DNA of 64,000 bases. It comes from Anaeromassilibacillus senegalensis. GTDB lineage: Bacteria > Bacillota > Clostridia > Oscillospirales > Acutalibacteraceae. Each line of letters opens with the position of its first letter. Positions within the stretch are counted from its first letter, which is position 1. This document shows positions 10,448 to 19,250 of this stretch, one piece after another. The stretch lies in NCBI RefSeq assembly GCF_001261775.1, contig NZ_LN868538.1, positions 806,001-870,000 on the forward strand, given 5' to 3'. The notes below the pieces were generated by a model that saw only the letters and a program-made list of their open reading frames with translations, made no database searches and was not told the origin of the DNA. The position numbers and the translations under genes were made by a program.

Positions 10448-10510
10448 TGCCTCACCCCCTGTGGGTTTATTCTAACACAGAGAGTGAAATTTGCAAAATG
10501 AATACTGCTC

Positions 10511-10539
10511 CCACAAATTCTGTGGGGGCTTTTATTTTG
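10511..10539 (+). terminator. Hairpin in the leader of the excisionase-like gene
   Basis: CCCACA-AATTC-TGTGGG followed by a T-rich tract lies between the divergent RdRP-like gene and the excisionase-like gene. It looks like an intrinsic terminator or attenuator for + strand transcripts entering the conjugation module. Its position 25 nt before the ribosome binding site suggests regulation of xis by read-through. Confidence 0.5.
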
Positions 10540-10562
10540 ATATTGCAAGGAGGAAGCAAACC

Positions 10563-10772
10563 ATGAAAACATCCGCGTACAAGCACTACGACGAACTGCC
10601 GCTGTTTCTCAATGCAGAGACCGTGGCAAAGGCGTTGGGGGTGTCGCCCTCCAGCGGGTATGAGCTCATGCACGAAAAAGGGTTCCCGGCGCTGCGGATC
10701 GGCAGCCGCATTGTCGTTCCCAAGGAGAAGTTTATCGCATGGGTGGAGCAGAATACGGGAGGTGCCATTTGA
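10563..10772 (+). CDS. Excisionase-type helix-turn-helix protein
   Basis: A 69-residue protein with the MerR-like HTH of the excisionase family: FLNAETVAKALGVSPSSGYELMHEKGFPALRIGSR reads as helix-turn-helix followed by a wing, and it ends with a short KFIAWVEQN helix. AAGGAGGAA at 10547-10555 sets the ATG at 10563; a longer in-frame start at 10491 has no such site. Such proteins bend DNA at att sites and direct excision by tyrosine recombinases, two of which lie 4 kb downstream. The stop overlaps the next gene by 4 nt. Some family members instead act as transcription activators of the mobile element. Confidence 0.8.
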   Translation: MKTSAYKHYDELPLFLNAETVAKALGVSPSSGYELMHEKGFPALRIGSRIVVPKEKFIAWVEQNTGGAI

Positions 10773-11314
10773 AGCACAGGCAGTATTTAAAGCGCGATCC
10801 CATCAAAAATTACTTCCCACTGCCCAATGAAATTTTTGTACTTGGCCTCAACTCAGGTGAGATTTCGGTCTACTCCTATCTGCTCTATCTGGAGAACCGG
10901 AAAACCTTTCAGTGCTGGCCCAGCTACAAAACCATCTGCAAGGCGGTGGGCATGAGCCGGAACACGGTGCGGAAATATGTGATGGCGCTCGAGGAGAAGG
11001 CACTAATCTCCACCGAGCCTACCAGCGTCCGCACCCAATCCGGCCAGAAGCGCAACGGCAGTCTGCTCTATACCATTCGCCTCATTCAGGAAGCGCTGGA
11101 TTTATTCTACGAGCGGCAGATGGCGCGGGCTGATTTGACTGCACAGCGCCGACACGCTGCGGACGAGCTGGCAAACCTTGCCCCTGTCGGCCACTGTGAT
11201 CCGCTGTGTGGGGCTTTGGAGCAGAGGGAGGGGAGCTGCCCCGCCCAGGGCGTTGATGGCGAATTCGAAGCCCTTTTAGGCGAGGAACGGAGGACGAAAG
11301 AGAAAGCAGGATAA
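10769..11314 (+). CDS. Winged-HTH replication/regulatory protein of the mobile element
   Basis: This 181-residue protein starts at TTG 10769, which overlaps the preceding TGA; GGGAGGT at 10758-10763 supports the unusual start. It begins MKHRQYLKRDPIKNYFPLP and has a winged helix-turn-helix (SYKTICKAVGMSRNTVRKYV) near residues 50-75, as in the RepA/replication-initiator-like HTH proteins common in clostridial integrative elements. The C-terminal third is charged and low in complexity. It probably binds element DNA to control transfer genes or replication. It is co-transcribed with the excisionase-like gene. Confidence 0.7.
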   Translation: MKHRQYLKRDPIKNYFPLPNEIFVLGLNSGEISVYSYLLYLENRKTFQCWPSYKTICKAVGMSRNTVRKYVMALEEKALISTEPTSVRTQSGQKRNGSLLYTIRLIQEALDLFYERQMARADLTAQRRHAADELANLAPVGHCDPLCGALEQREGSCPAQGVDGEFEALLGEERRTKEKAG

Positions 11315-11490
11315 AGGGCAGGCGTCGCAAGCGCGCCAGCCCGGTCACAACTGCCCGCAGTGTGGGCAGTTTCAGGGGCTTCGAGTCGGGGTCTTGAAAC
11401 GGAAAATATGTGCCGCAAGAGGTCTGAAATTCAGAGAATCCCCCTGCGGACAACCTTTCCGCATGGGTCTTGCGGAGAAACGGAGGAAAA
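11315..11490 (+). other. Candidate oriT upstream of the RHH and relaxase genes
   Basis: A 176-bp gene-free stretch immediately before the DNA-processing genes. It contains an AACTGCCC...GGGCAGTT inverted repeat near 11348-11370 and a spaced CCGCAAGA...TCTTGCGG pair near 11412 and 11468. Paired inverted repeats next to an RHH-relaxase pair are the usual look of an origin of transfer. No nick site can be read with confidence. Confidence 0.4.
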
Positions 11491-11892
11491 ATGAGCGAAA
11501 GAGAAAAATTTCCGGTCCGGCTGGAGCCGGAGCTGCGGGAACGGCTGGAACGCTATTATACCATGGACGGCAGCCGAAGCCGGCGGGAGTATATCGAAAA
11601 CGCGATTCGGTTTTATTCGGACTATCAGGAGATACAGGGGACCCAATCCCTTCTGCCAAAGGAGATCATCACAGCCATAGACGGCCGGCTGGGGATGCTG
11701 GAGGACCGCATGGCGAGCCTGCTGTTCAAATACTCGGTGGAGCTGGACATGGTGTGCGGACTCCTGTCCGGTGCCTTTGAAATCGACGAGGAGTCTCTGC
11801 GCCGCCTGCGTGCGGAGAGCGTGAAAAACGTAAGGCAGACCAACGGGCGCGTTTCTCTGGAGCAGAGGATGCGCCGTGAGGGCGCCGAGTGA
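11491..11892 (+). CDS. Ribbon-helix-helix accessory protein of the relaxosome
   Basis: A 133-residue protein with ATG at 11491 and GGAGG just upstream. The N-terminus, KFPVRLEPELRERLERYY then SRSRREYIENAIRFY, is a ribbon-helix-helix DNA-binding domain (one strand, two helices). The rest is helical and charged. It ends with a 3-nt TGATG overlap with the relaxase gene. RHH proteins in this position bind oriT and help load the relaxase, much like MobC. It may also repress its own operon. Confidence 0.75.
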   Translation: MSEREKFPVRLEPELRERLERYYTMDGSRSRREYIENAIRFYSDYQEIQGTQSLLPKEIITAIDGRLGMLEDRMASLLFKYSVELDMVCGLLSGAFEIDEESLRRLRAESVKNVRQTNGRVSLEQRMRREGAE

Positions 11893-13853
11893 TGGCAAAG
11901 CTGATCGTCAAAAGTTCCTACATCAAGTGCACCGGCAGCGGTAACGCCGCCGGTGCCGGGGGCTATCTGTGCTACATCGGCACCCGTGAGCATGTGCAGA
12001 AGCTGAATGATGATCGTCCTCCCACGCGGAGGCAGGAGCAGCTTATCGCAAAACTGATGAAGGATTTTCCTGCCGTGAAGGAGCTGGATGAGTACAGCGA
12101 CTACTCCGAACACAAAACGAAAGCCAATGCCTCCGCGCTTATTACCATGGCACTGGAGGAAAACTGGTCGGCGGTCAGTCAGATGGCTGGCTACATGAAG
12201 TACATCGCCACCCATCCCCGCGCGGAGCGGCTCAGTTCCCACGGCCTGTTCGGAGATGCGGACAGCATCGATCTTGAAAAAGCAATGGCGGAACTTAATT
12301 CCTATACCGGAAACGTCTGGACACACATCATTTCCCTGCACCGGGAGGACGCCGCCCGTCTGAGCTATGACAGTGCCCAGGCGTGGCGCAACCTCCTCCG
12401 AGTACACAGAAATGACATCGCGTCGGTGATGAAGATTCCGCCGAAGGACTTCCGCTGGTACGCCGCCTTCCACGACGAGGGCGGCCACCCCCACGTCCAC
12501 ATGATGGCGTGGTCGGCGAAACCGGGGCAGACATATCTCTCCCGTGAGGGCATCCGCCAAATCAAATCCGTACTCATGAACGACATCTTCAAGCAGGAGC
12601 TGCTCCATGTTTACGAGCAGAAGTCCGCCAGCCGGGACGAGCTGGTGCGGCAGGCGCGGCGGGAAATGCTGGCACTGGTGCGCACTATGCAGGCAGGTTT
12701 CTGCGACCATCCCGAGGCGGAAACGCTGGCTCTTCAGCTGGCACAAAGGCTGGAAACGGTGCGGGGCAAGAAAAGCTACGGTTATCTACCGAAGCCCCTG
12801 AAAAACATCACCGACCAAATCGTGGACCAGATGGAGCGCATTCCTGCGGTTGCACAGTGTTATGAAAAATGGCTGACGCTCCAGGGACAGGTGGACAGCT
12901 ACTACGGTGTCAGCGAGCGCAAGCGACTGAAATTGTCCGAGCAGAAGGAGTTCCGCGCCATCAAGAATGCGGTCATTCGGGTGGCCGAGTCTATCCGTAT
13001 CGGGGAAATCACCTTTGAGGACGAAGCTCTTTCGTCTGTGGACGAGCCGGAGAGCACCCGCTACAATGTAGCGTTCTACTGCCGCTACCGGGATATGATT
13101 TACGACACCGACCTGCCCTTGGACGAACGGGACTACGCCGTGGAGCAGATGACCACAGCCGCCCAGGCGGGCAACCCCTATGCCCAGCACCTGCTGGGCA
13201 AGCTCTACCGGGATGGTACGGTGGTGATTCCCGATGCGGAAAAGGCGCGGGACTGGTTTCAGCGGTCGGCGGAGCAGGGATTAAATGTGGCCCGGTACGC
13301 CTTGGGCAAGCTGCTGCTCACCGATGATCCGCTGGCGCGGAACATCCCGGCGGGTCTTCGCTGGCTGGAGCAGGCACGGCAAAACGGCAACTCTTACGCT
13401 GGATACCGACTGGGCAAGGAGTATTTGCGGGGGAAAATCGTCCCAAGGGATGTGCCAAAGGCGCTGGAATATTTGAACGATGCGGCACAGCGGAGCAACC
13501 AGTTTGCTCAGTACACGCTGGGCAAACTCTACCTGCTGGGACGGGAGGTACCGCAGGACAAGGCGCTGGCGAAGCAATGGTTGAAACAATCCGCCGCCCA
13601 GGGCAACGAGTACGCTCAATTCTTTCTCGACCGGCTGGACCAGTTCCGCCCGCCCTCAGCGCTATTGGCGGCAACCCGTCTGCTGCGGCAGATCGGCAGT
13701 ATTTTTCAGGACAACTCCCTGCCCAAGTCCAGTCCAGTGGGCATCCGCCACACCGACCATAAGCTCCGCCAGAGGGAGAGGGAGAAGAAAATCGCCCTGG
13801 GCCACAAGGCAGACGACCACGAGGAATACCAGGGTCCCGCCGTGTCCATGTAA
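11892..13853 (+). CDS. MobP3-type relaxase with C-terminal Sel1 repeats
   Basis: This 653-residue protein starts MAKLIVKSSYIKCTGSG, typical of MobP3 relaxases. The catalytic HUH-type motif FHDEGGHPHVHMM lies near residues 195-207; the N-terminal tyrosine YI (around 10) or YLCYIG (around 26) would be the nicking residue. From about residue 415 to 585 there are four to five Sel1/TPR-like repeats (for example YAQHLLGKLYRDG, YAGYRLGKEYLRG, FAQYTLGKLYLLG). The enzyme should nick oriT and pilot the strand for transfer. No coupling protein or type IV secretion gene is seen in the element, so it is probably mobilised in trans. Sel1 repeats usually mediate protein contacts, perhaps with a host coupling protein. 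Confidence 0.85.
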   Translation: MAKLIVKSSYIKCTGSGNAAGAGGYLCYIGTREHVQKLNDDRPPTRRQEQLIAKLMKDFPAVKELDEYSDYSEHKTKANASALITMALEENWSAVSQMAGYMKYIATHPRAERLSSHGLFGDADSIDLEKAMAELNSYTGNVWTHIISLHREDAARLSYDSAQAWRNLLRVHRNDIASVMKIPPKDFRWYAAFHDEGGHPHVHMMAWSAKPGQTYLSREGIRQIKSVLMNDIFKQELLHVYEQKSASRDELVRQARREMLALVRTMQAGFCDHPEAETLALQLAQRLETVRGKKSYGYLPKPLKNITDQIVDQMERIPAVAQCYEKWLTLQGQVDSYYGVSERKRLKLSEQKEFRAIKNAVIRVAESIRIGEITFEDEALSSVDEPESTRYNVAFYCRYRDMIYDTDLPLDERDYAVEQMTTAAQAGNPYAQHLLGKLYRDGTVVIPDAEKARDWFQRSAEQGLNVARYALGKLLLTDDPLARNIPAGLRWLEQARQNGNSYAGYRLGKEYLRGKIVPRDVPKALEYLNDAAQRSNQFAQYTLGKLYLLGREVPQDKALAKQWLKQSAAQGNEYAQFFLDRLDQFRPPSALLAATRLLRQIGSIFQDNSLPKSSPVGIRHTDHKLRQREREKKIALGHKADDHEEYQGPAVSM

Positions 13854-13871
13854 AAAGAAAGGCGCCTCCCG

Positions 13872-14624
13872 TCAGCGGGAGGCGCGGGCATCCGCTTCCG
13901 TCACAGACAATGTGTGCGGGAGCAGCGCATAGTCGTTGAACAAAAAGCGGAGCTTGTCAATTTCCTTTTCGATGTGGTAGTGGCCGCAGTACCACCGCTC
14001 ATAGTGCAGATGGCGCTCAATTTCATCGAGCCACTGCTCGGTGGATTTGTCCACTGTGGACTGGTCGACCATGGGAAGAAACGCCTCGACCGGCTCGTAG
14101 CGCAGCGGGCAGGTATGGGAGAGAACGATATCGACTTGCCAACCGCGCTTGGACAGAACGCGCTCCACCTTGGCCTTAATCTCCGGCGACGGCTGTTCAT
14201 CCGCCCACCAATGCCAGCCTCTGGCGAGCCTGTAATACTTGTCCACACTGTATGCGCCGCCGATGACAAGACAGGCGTGACCGCAGAAATCAAAGACCTC
14301 GCCATCAACGGCGAACATGATATTGGGAAACTCAGGCTGGGCCCAGACCTGCCCGCCGTGGTAGCGCCGCAGCTCATAACCGAGCTCGGGGCCGGGGCGC
14401 ATCTCGTGGTTTCCGTGAATGCAGAAGAAGGTGATTGACAATTCGAAAAGGACTTGCTTATTCAGCGTGTCCCGTCCGTCACCGAAATAGTTCAGCCCGG
14501 CATCACCCAGGATGATGAAAGTGTTCTCAGTGGTGACCGCTTTGGATACGAAAAAGCCTATGACCCGGTCAAAGCGCCCATGGGTGTCGCCGGTCAGGTA
14601 CACGATGTTTTGTACTTGCTCCAT
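13872..14624 (-). CDS. Calcineurin-like metallophosphoesterase
   Basis: A 250-residue cytosolic protein starting at ATG 14624 with GGGAGG nine bases upstream. All metallophosphoesterase blocks are present: GDTHGR near residue 12, GDAGLN near 39, GNHE near 67, and CGHYH near 218. It should be a dimetal phosphatase or nuclease; the substrate is unknown. It faces the relaxase and recombinase genes from the opposite strand, so it is expressed alone and is probably cargo or a maintenance function of the element. Confidence 0.8.
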   Translation of the reverse strand: MEQVQNIVYLTGDTHGRFDRVIGFFVSKAVTTENTFIILGDAGLNYFGDGRDTLNKQVLFELSITFFCIHGNHEMRPGPELGYELRRYHGGQVWAQPEFPNIMFAVDGEVFDFCGHACLVIGGAYSVDKYYRLARGWHWWADEQPSPEIKAKVERVLSKRGWQVDIVLSHTCPLRYEPVEAFLPMVDQSTVDKSTEQWLDEIERHLHYERWYCGHYHIEKEIDKLRFLFNDYALLPHTLSVTEADARASR

Positions 14625-14829
14625 TTGAGCACGCCTCCCTGTGTTGGCCGATATGTCAAGTATAGCTTGAAAACGCTGATATTGCAAGGAATGTTCTCTC
14701 AATGGCGTTGTCATGCAGACACCGAAACCATAAACACAAATAGCAGAAATATAGTCACGAATTTGATAGCTTTCCAAGGCTGATTGTGGTATGTGTTGTG
14801 TTGCGGAATCCCGAAACGAGGTGAAAACT

Positions 14830-16032
14830 ATGGCAAAAAGAAGACCGTCTGGCGACGGCATGGTGCGAAAGCGGGAGGATGGTCGCTGGGAGGGCCGCAT
14901 CGTCATTGGACACAAGCAAAACGGCGACCCCATCTTCCGCCATGTCTATGCCAAGACGCAAAAGGAGCTGATGGACAAGCTCCACCGCAATATCGAGGAC
15001 TACCACGACGTGGACCTGACCGAGGACAGCCGCATGACGCTGGGCGAGTGGCTGAACCGCTGGCTCAGCGAGTACAAGGCAGAGACGGTTCGCCCCGGCA
15101 CCCTGCGGGGCTACCGAACCCTGATCGAACAATATATTAAGCCCCAGTTGGGCGGCAAGCAGGTGTCCCTGATTACCACGCAGGACGTTCAGCGGATGTA
15201 CCGCCGGTTGAAAAAAGAGGGGCGCGTGATCGAACACCCCGAAAAGGGTACCCAGCTTGCCGACTCCACCGTTCGCGGCATCCACTCCATGCTCCATCTG
15301 GCGATGCAGGACGCAGTGCAGGCGCATATCATTGCCAAGAACCCCACGGAGGGGACCACCGTGCCCAAGCAGAGCGGCGGCACGAAGCAGGTGCTGAACG
15401 ACCGGGAGCTGGACGCTTTCCTCGCCGTCATCGAGGGGGATGAAATCTGGCACGATTTTTTCTATACGGAACTTACCACCGGTCTGCGGCGGGGCGAAAT
15501 CTGCGGTCTCATGTGGCAGGACTTCGACGAGAGAAACAGTACGCTGAAGGTGTGCCGCACCCTCCACAGCAATAAGTTGGGGGTGTTCTCCCTGGGCGAC
15601 ACCAAGACGGGAACTGGCATGCGCACCATCGTCCTGCCTCAGAGCACGGCGGAACTTCTGCGGCGGCGCAGGGAGAAGTCCGTCAGCCAGTGGATTTTCC
15701 CCAACCCTGTTATGCCAGAGTTGCCCGTATCCCCCGGCGCAGCTTACAACCACTTGAAAACTTTATTAAAGAGGGCGGGCCTGCCCAGCATCCGGTTCCA
15801 CGATCTGCGCCACACGTTTGCGACCCACGCCCTGGCCAGCGGCGTGGACGCCAAGACGCTCTCAGGTATTTTGGGCCACACCAACGCCAGCTTTACGCTG
15901 GACACCTACACCCATGTGACACCGGATATGCAGAAGACCGCCAGCGGCATCGTGGGCGGCTTCATGGAAAACCTCTTCGGAAAGGAGTTGAAACCGTGGC
16001 AAGAAAGCGAAAGAGCGGGGACGGAACCGTAA
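14830..16032 (+). CDS. Tyrosine recombinase/integrase 1
   Basis: A 400-residue phage-type integrase. The N-terminal AP2-like arm-binding domain (SGDGMVRKREDGRWEGR) is followed by a SAM-like core-binding domain (about 65-170) and the catalytic domain. Catalytic residues are visible: R in TTGLRRGEI, H and R in FHDLRHTFATH, H in ILGHTNA, and Y in LDTYTHV. GAGGTGAAAACT before the ATG is the ribosome binding site. The next recombinase gene starts inside its 3' end in another frame, so the two are made together. It is expected to drive integration and excision at the 22-bp att repeats. Confidence 0.9.
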   Translation: MAKRRPSGDGMVRKREDGRWEGRIVIGHKQNGDPIFRHVYAKTQKELMDKLHRNIEDYHDVDLTEDSRMTLGEWLNRWLSEYKAETVRPGTLRGYRTLIEQYIKPQLGGKQVSLITTQDVQRMYRRLKKEGRVIEHPEKGTQLADSTVRGIHSMLHLAMQDAVQAHIIAKNPTEGTTVPKQSGGTKQVLNDRELDAFLAVIEGDEIWHDFFYTELTTGLRRGEICGLMWQDFDERNSTLKVCRTLHSNKLGVFSLGDTKTGTGMRTIVLPQSTAELLRRRREKSVSQWIFPNPVMPELPVSPGAAYNHLKTLLKRAGLPSIRFHDLRHTFATHALASGVDAKTLSGILGHTNASFTLDTYTHVTPDMQKTASGIVGGFMENLFGKELKPWQESERAGTEP

Positions 16033-17354
16033 GACTGCGCAAGGACGGGCGCTGGGAGGGGCGGGTCGTCATCGGCTACGATGACAACGGGTACCCCAAG
16101 ACTAAAAATGTCCTTGCCAAAACAAAAAGCGAGTGCATGGAAAAGCTCCAGGCACTCAAGGAAGCCTGCGGTGGGGTGAAGTCGGAAAAGCTGCGGCCCG
16201 AGATGCCTTTCGGGGACTGGCTGGAATATTGGTTTGAAAACCACTCCAAGCCGAAGCTCCGCCCCACCACTCAGGCAAATTACGAGAGTCGCATCCATCT
16301 GCACATTGTGCCTGAGATCGGTAAAATACCGCTGAACAAGCTGACGCAGAACGACCTACGGCAGTTCTACGCACGGCTCAAAAAGACCGGACGACTGCGC
16401 TTCACGGATCAATACGGCGAGGGGCTGTCCGACCGGATGGTGCGAAGGTGCCACGCAGTCTGCCGCACCGCGCTGGAAAAGGCGGTGCAGGACGGCCTCA
16501 TCCGCACCAACCCCGCCATCGGCTGTAAGCTGCCGCCCAAGAAAGCGCGGGAGATGCAGGTGCTGGATCGGGAGGAGCTCCAGCGGTTCCTCATCCAGGC
16601 CAAGGCGGAGGGGTACTATAAGTTGTTTCTCCTGGACCTCGCCACCGGCCTGCGCCGAGGTGAGCTGATGGCCCTCCAGTGGGATGACCTGGACTTTAAG
16701 ACTGGCGTCCTAAATGTGAACAAGCAGATCTACGATGTAAAGGGTGAGCTACAGCTCAGCACGCCGAAAACCAAGACCTCCATCTGCAAGCTGACTCTTC
16801 CGCCCGCAGTGGTAGCGGTGCTGAAGGAGTACCGGGAGACGGTGGACTCCCGCTGGATGTTTCCTTCCCCGGTGAAAGAGGACTGCCCCATGACCCCCTG
16901 CGCGGTGCGCAAGCGGCTCCAGCTCATCTTGGAACACGCCGGGTGCAAGCATGTCCGCTTCCACGATTTGCGCCATACATTTGCCACCCTGTCACTGCAG
17001 AACGGCATGGACGTGAAGACTCTATCAGCCATGTTGAGCCATGTGTCAGCGGCTACCACGCTGGACATCTATACCCATATAACCGACGATATGCGGCACA
17101 CCGCCGCCGTTAATATCGACCGTGGCATCGGCAAGGCGGAGGCAATGGAGGAGGGAGTGGAGTCATCCTCAACCCAGCCGGAAACACCGAGAATGACCGA
17201 TTTCAAGCCCTATGTGGGACGTAAACGCAAGCCCGGCACCGGCTGCGTCAGCGAGATCAACGACCACCTGTTTGAGGGAAGGTATTCACCAATGTGGCCC
17301 GACGGCAAGAAGCACGCCCGGAACGTCTACGCCAAGACGCATGAGGAGTGCTAG
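15996..17354 (+). CDS. Tyrosine recombinase/integrase 2, truncated by an in-frame amber codon
   Basis: GTG start at 15996 overlaps integrase 1 by 37 bases; AAAGGAG at 15981-15987. Its 452 residues repeat the layout of integrase 1: an AP2-like N-terminus (KSGDGTVRLRKDGRWEGR), a core-binding domain, then LATGLRRGEL, FHDLRHTFAT, LSHVSA and LDIYTHI carry R, H-R, H and Y. The C-terminus holds a second copy of the arm-type domain (GKKHARNVYAKTHEEC), similar to its own N-terminus. The frame stops at TAG 17352 but continues open for 25 codons (EKLKALIVQMKMEIAE...) to TAA 17430. The N-terminal copy has ECMEKLQAL at the equal place, so the TAG looks like a recent nonsense change. The catalytic domain is complete. 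Confidence 0.9.
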   Translation: MARKRKSGDGTVRLRKDGRWEGRVVIGYDDNGYPKTKNVLAKTKSECMEKLQALKEACGGVKSEKLRPEMPFGDWLEYWFENHSKPKLRPTTQANYESRIHLHIVPEIGKIPLNKLTQNDLRQFYARLKKTGRLRFTDQYGEGLSDRMVRRCHAVCRTALEKAVQDGLIRTNPAIGCKLPPKKAREMQVLDREELQRFLIQAKAEGYYKLFLLDLATGLRRGELMALQWDDLDFKTGVLNVNKQIYDVKGELQLSTPKTKTSICKLTLPPAVVAVLKEYRETVDSRWMFPSPVKEDCPMTPCAVRKRLQLILEHAGCKHVRFHDLRHTFATLSLQNGMDVKTLSAMLSHVSAATTLDIYTHITDDMRHTAAVNIDRGIGKAEAMEEGVESSSTQPETPRMTDFKPYVGRKRKPGTGCVSEINDHLFEGRYSPMWPDGKKHARNVYAKTHEEC

Positions 17355-17434
17355 GAAAAGCTGAAGGCTCTGATTGTGCAGATGAAGATGGAGATAGCTG
17401 AGGCTAAGAAAAAAGCGGCAGAAGGGAAATAAGA

Positions 17435-17477
17435 GAAACACGAGGCGATGATATTTCACATCATCGCCTCGTGTTTG
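17435..17477. terminator. Bidirectional terminator between convergent genes
   Basis: AAACACGAGGCGATGA and its exact complement flank a 9-nt loop, with A and T tracts outside. It separates the + strand integrase from the - strand gene at 17487 and serves both. Confidence 0.85.
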
Positions 17478-17486
17478 TATCAAAAG

Positions 17487-18155
17487 TTACGATTGCTCTT
17501 CCATTAAAAGCTGGAATATTTGCTTGTTGGTTTCGCTGTCACGGTGGAGCAGGCAATAGAGTAGGTCGTTTGTGGCCCCCTGCTCAAAGACAGGGACCAG
17601 CGGAGCAATAAGAAACCGTTGCTTCAGCCGCAGGTTGAGCGTCTCCATCAGCGGCTCCCCGGCTATATCAGAGATGCGCCGATATAAATCCGCCAGCTTG
17701 GGGACGTCACAGTTGTCGCCAATCCTGCTCTCCGCCTCCCGCAGGAAGTGCTTTACCGCAAAAGGGAGAAACTCGTCAGCAAGGGAAGCATACAGCAGGT
17801 TCATCCTCGTCTGACGCTCCTGACAGCGCATGATATCCACCCGGCCGATCAGCGCATTCAGCGCGGTGTCGTAGAAGGGGTGATCTTTCTCCGTGCCGTC
17901 CCGGTCCAGCACGTCAAAGCACAGGCTCCGCAGCTCGCCGCCCCGCTCAAAGCCGTCGCTCCCCGCCTCGTAAGCCAGCATCGCATTAGCGCCCTCCAGG
18001 TAAAGAGAGAGGTAGCTGTCCAGCAGGTACGCCTGCCTGCCCAGCTTCAAGCGGATGTCTCCCGCCAGCGTGAGCAGGGACTGGAGCGTCCCGCCCGTGG
18101 AGTCCGGGGCGAAGCGCCCGGAGAACCCCTGGTGTGTCTCAAAAATGTTCATCAT
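17487..18155 (-). CDS. Hypothetical protein of the mobile element (222 aa)
   Basis: The start is taken at ATG 18155 (MMNIFETHQGFSG), with AAAGG upstream; the longer frame reading into 18365 has no site and an odd composition. The protein is helical and soluble, with an RIGDNCDVPKLADLYRRISD segment and a TNDLLYCLLHRDSETN stretch near the end. I see no known motif. It is the last gene before the right att repeat and points inward, so it is likely part of the element. Confidence 0.6.
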   Translation of the reverse strand: MMNIFETHQGFSGRFAPDSTGGTLQSLLTLAGDIRLKLGRQAYLLDSYLSLYLEGANAMLAYEAGSDGFERGGELRSLCFDVLDRDGTEKDHPFYDTALNALIGRVDIMRCQERQTRMNLLYASLADEFLPFAVKHFLREAESRIGDNCDVPKLADLYRRISDIAGEPLMETLNLRLKQRFLIAPLVPVFEQGATNDLLYCLLHRDSETNKQIFQLLMEEQS

Positions 18156-18466
18156 ATCCCGACCTTTCAGAAAGAGTCGGGAATTTCCCTTATCGTCAAA
18201 AGCGTATGCAAAGGCGGGGGGCATCACGCCCCGGAACCCATGCACGCGCAAAGTTTGATACTTGTGCCGCCGCGACAAAAGCGGTATACTAATTTTGTCG
18301 TGGCGCCGTTTTACGGTTGTGCCGGGTGGCCGATTCACCTTGGTGCAGGGCTGGTGTACTCGCAATACGCCAGTCTGCCATGACGTTTTTGATTGTCGGG
18401 GAAACCCCGCAAGTGTATGTAAACTCTGGCGGGAAGAAAAGTCAAGTTATGTTTTCGGGTTAAAAG
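18156..18466. other. Gene-free right end of the element, with inverted repeats
   Basis: No convincing gene. It holds a GGGGCATCACGCCCC hairpin near 18217 and a longer inverted repeat at 18271-18305 (GCCGCGACAAAA against TTTTGTCGTGGC). Such repeats next to an att site may be arm-type recombinase or excisionase sites, which is an inference. Confidence 0.35.
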
Positions 18467-18488
18467 CTGCGCCGCAATAAACAAAGAA
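18467..18488 (+). repeat. Candidate right attachment repeat (att)
   Basis: Matches 6487-6508 at 21 of 22 positions in direct orientation, and marks where base composition turns AT-rich again. Together the two copies define an element of about 11.98 kb. Confidence 0.55.
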
Positions 18489-18669
18489 AAAAACCTCTAA
18501 AATTGCTGTCACATAGTAAATACCTAACAGTCTAATAAAACTGTTTAAGCTGACATTACCTAATTTACATCACGTCTCGACAGGTTAATCTGCAACTGCT
18601 ATACTTAATGTTAAAGAGAAGCCGGAAGCACTTTTGATGTGAGAGAAAAATAGAGGAAGAAGTGATTAC

Positions 18670-19140
18670 ATGTTCTCCTTTTTACGCGGGAAAAAAAAGT
18701 TGACAAAGCATGGCGACTACAAAAACCTGACCGCCCTCTATTTTGGTGCACCAGTATATGAAAAAGTTGATTTAGTGATTTACCGGCCTGAGAGAAAGTT
18801 AGAGTTATTTTTTAACACGCAGTCCTACATCTTAGATATGGATTACCTCTCTATAAGTATTTACCCAGACCTGTGCACTTCTTTCCTCGCACTGGGATCA
18901 CGATGCTTTAATGCGGATTGGATGGACATGCAGTCAATCTTGGTGGCGGAACAAAACCGGCGTCAGAACTCAGAAAGCAAATTGCTCCCCAAAGACGGAA
19001 TTGCTCTGCAATACGAAACAAAGGATGGAAAGCACATGTTAATTTTACTTTTGTCTGATGTTTTTCTTGAAATGATGCATTTGAACAACGATCTTAACGC
19101 GCTTCTCCCTGAGCAGCCTTACTCCAGAACAGAGTTATAA
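18670..19140 (+). CDS. Hypothetical protein (156 aa)
   Basis: ATG at 18670 after GAGGAAGAAG. It is soluble, with the N-terminus MFSFLRGKKKLTKHGDY and alternating short strands and helices. No recognisable motif. Its AT-rich composition resembles region 1 rather than the GC-rich element, so it may belong to the older island that the element entered. About 180 bp upstream is AT-rich and could hold its promoter. Confidence 0.55.
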   Translation: MFSFLRGKKKLTKHGDYKNLTALYFGAPVYEKVDLVIYRPERKLELFFNTQSYILDMDYLSISIYPDLCTSFLALGSRCFNADWMDMQSILVAEQNRRQNSESKLLPKDGIALQYETKDGKHMLILLLSDVFLEMMHLNNDLNALLPEQPYSRTEL

Positions 19141-19250
19141 AATATAAACAAGATACGATTGTTTATATCCTGTCATTTTATTTTGTAAGTGTAATTATAG
19201 GACTTTGCCTCATTTTGGGACATTTAAACCCGCATAAACAGAGGCATAGC

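Noticed and set aside
8756..10501. A 581-codon open frame antisense to the RdRP-like gene
   Set aside because: The product is repetitive in V, G, A, L and H without motifs. The - strand frame has the RDR signature blocks and a ribosome binding site.
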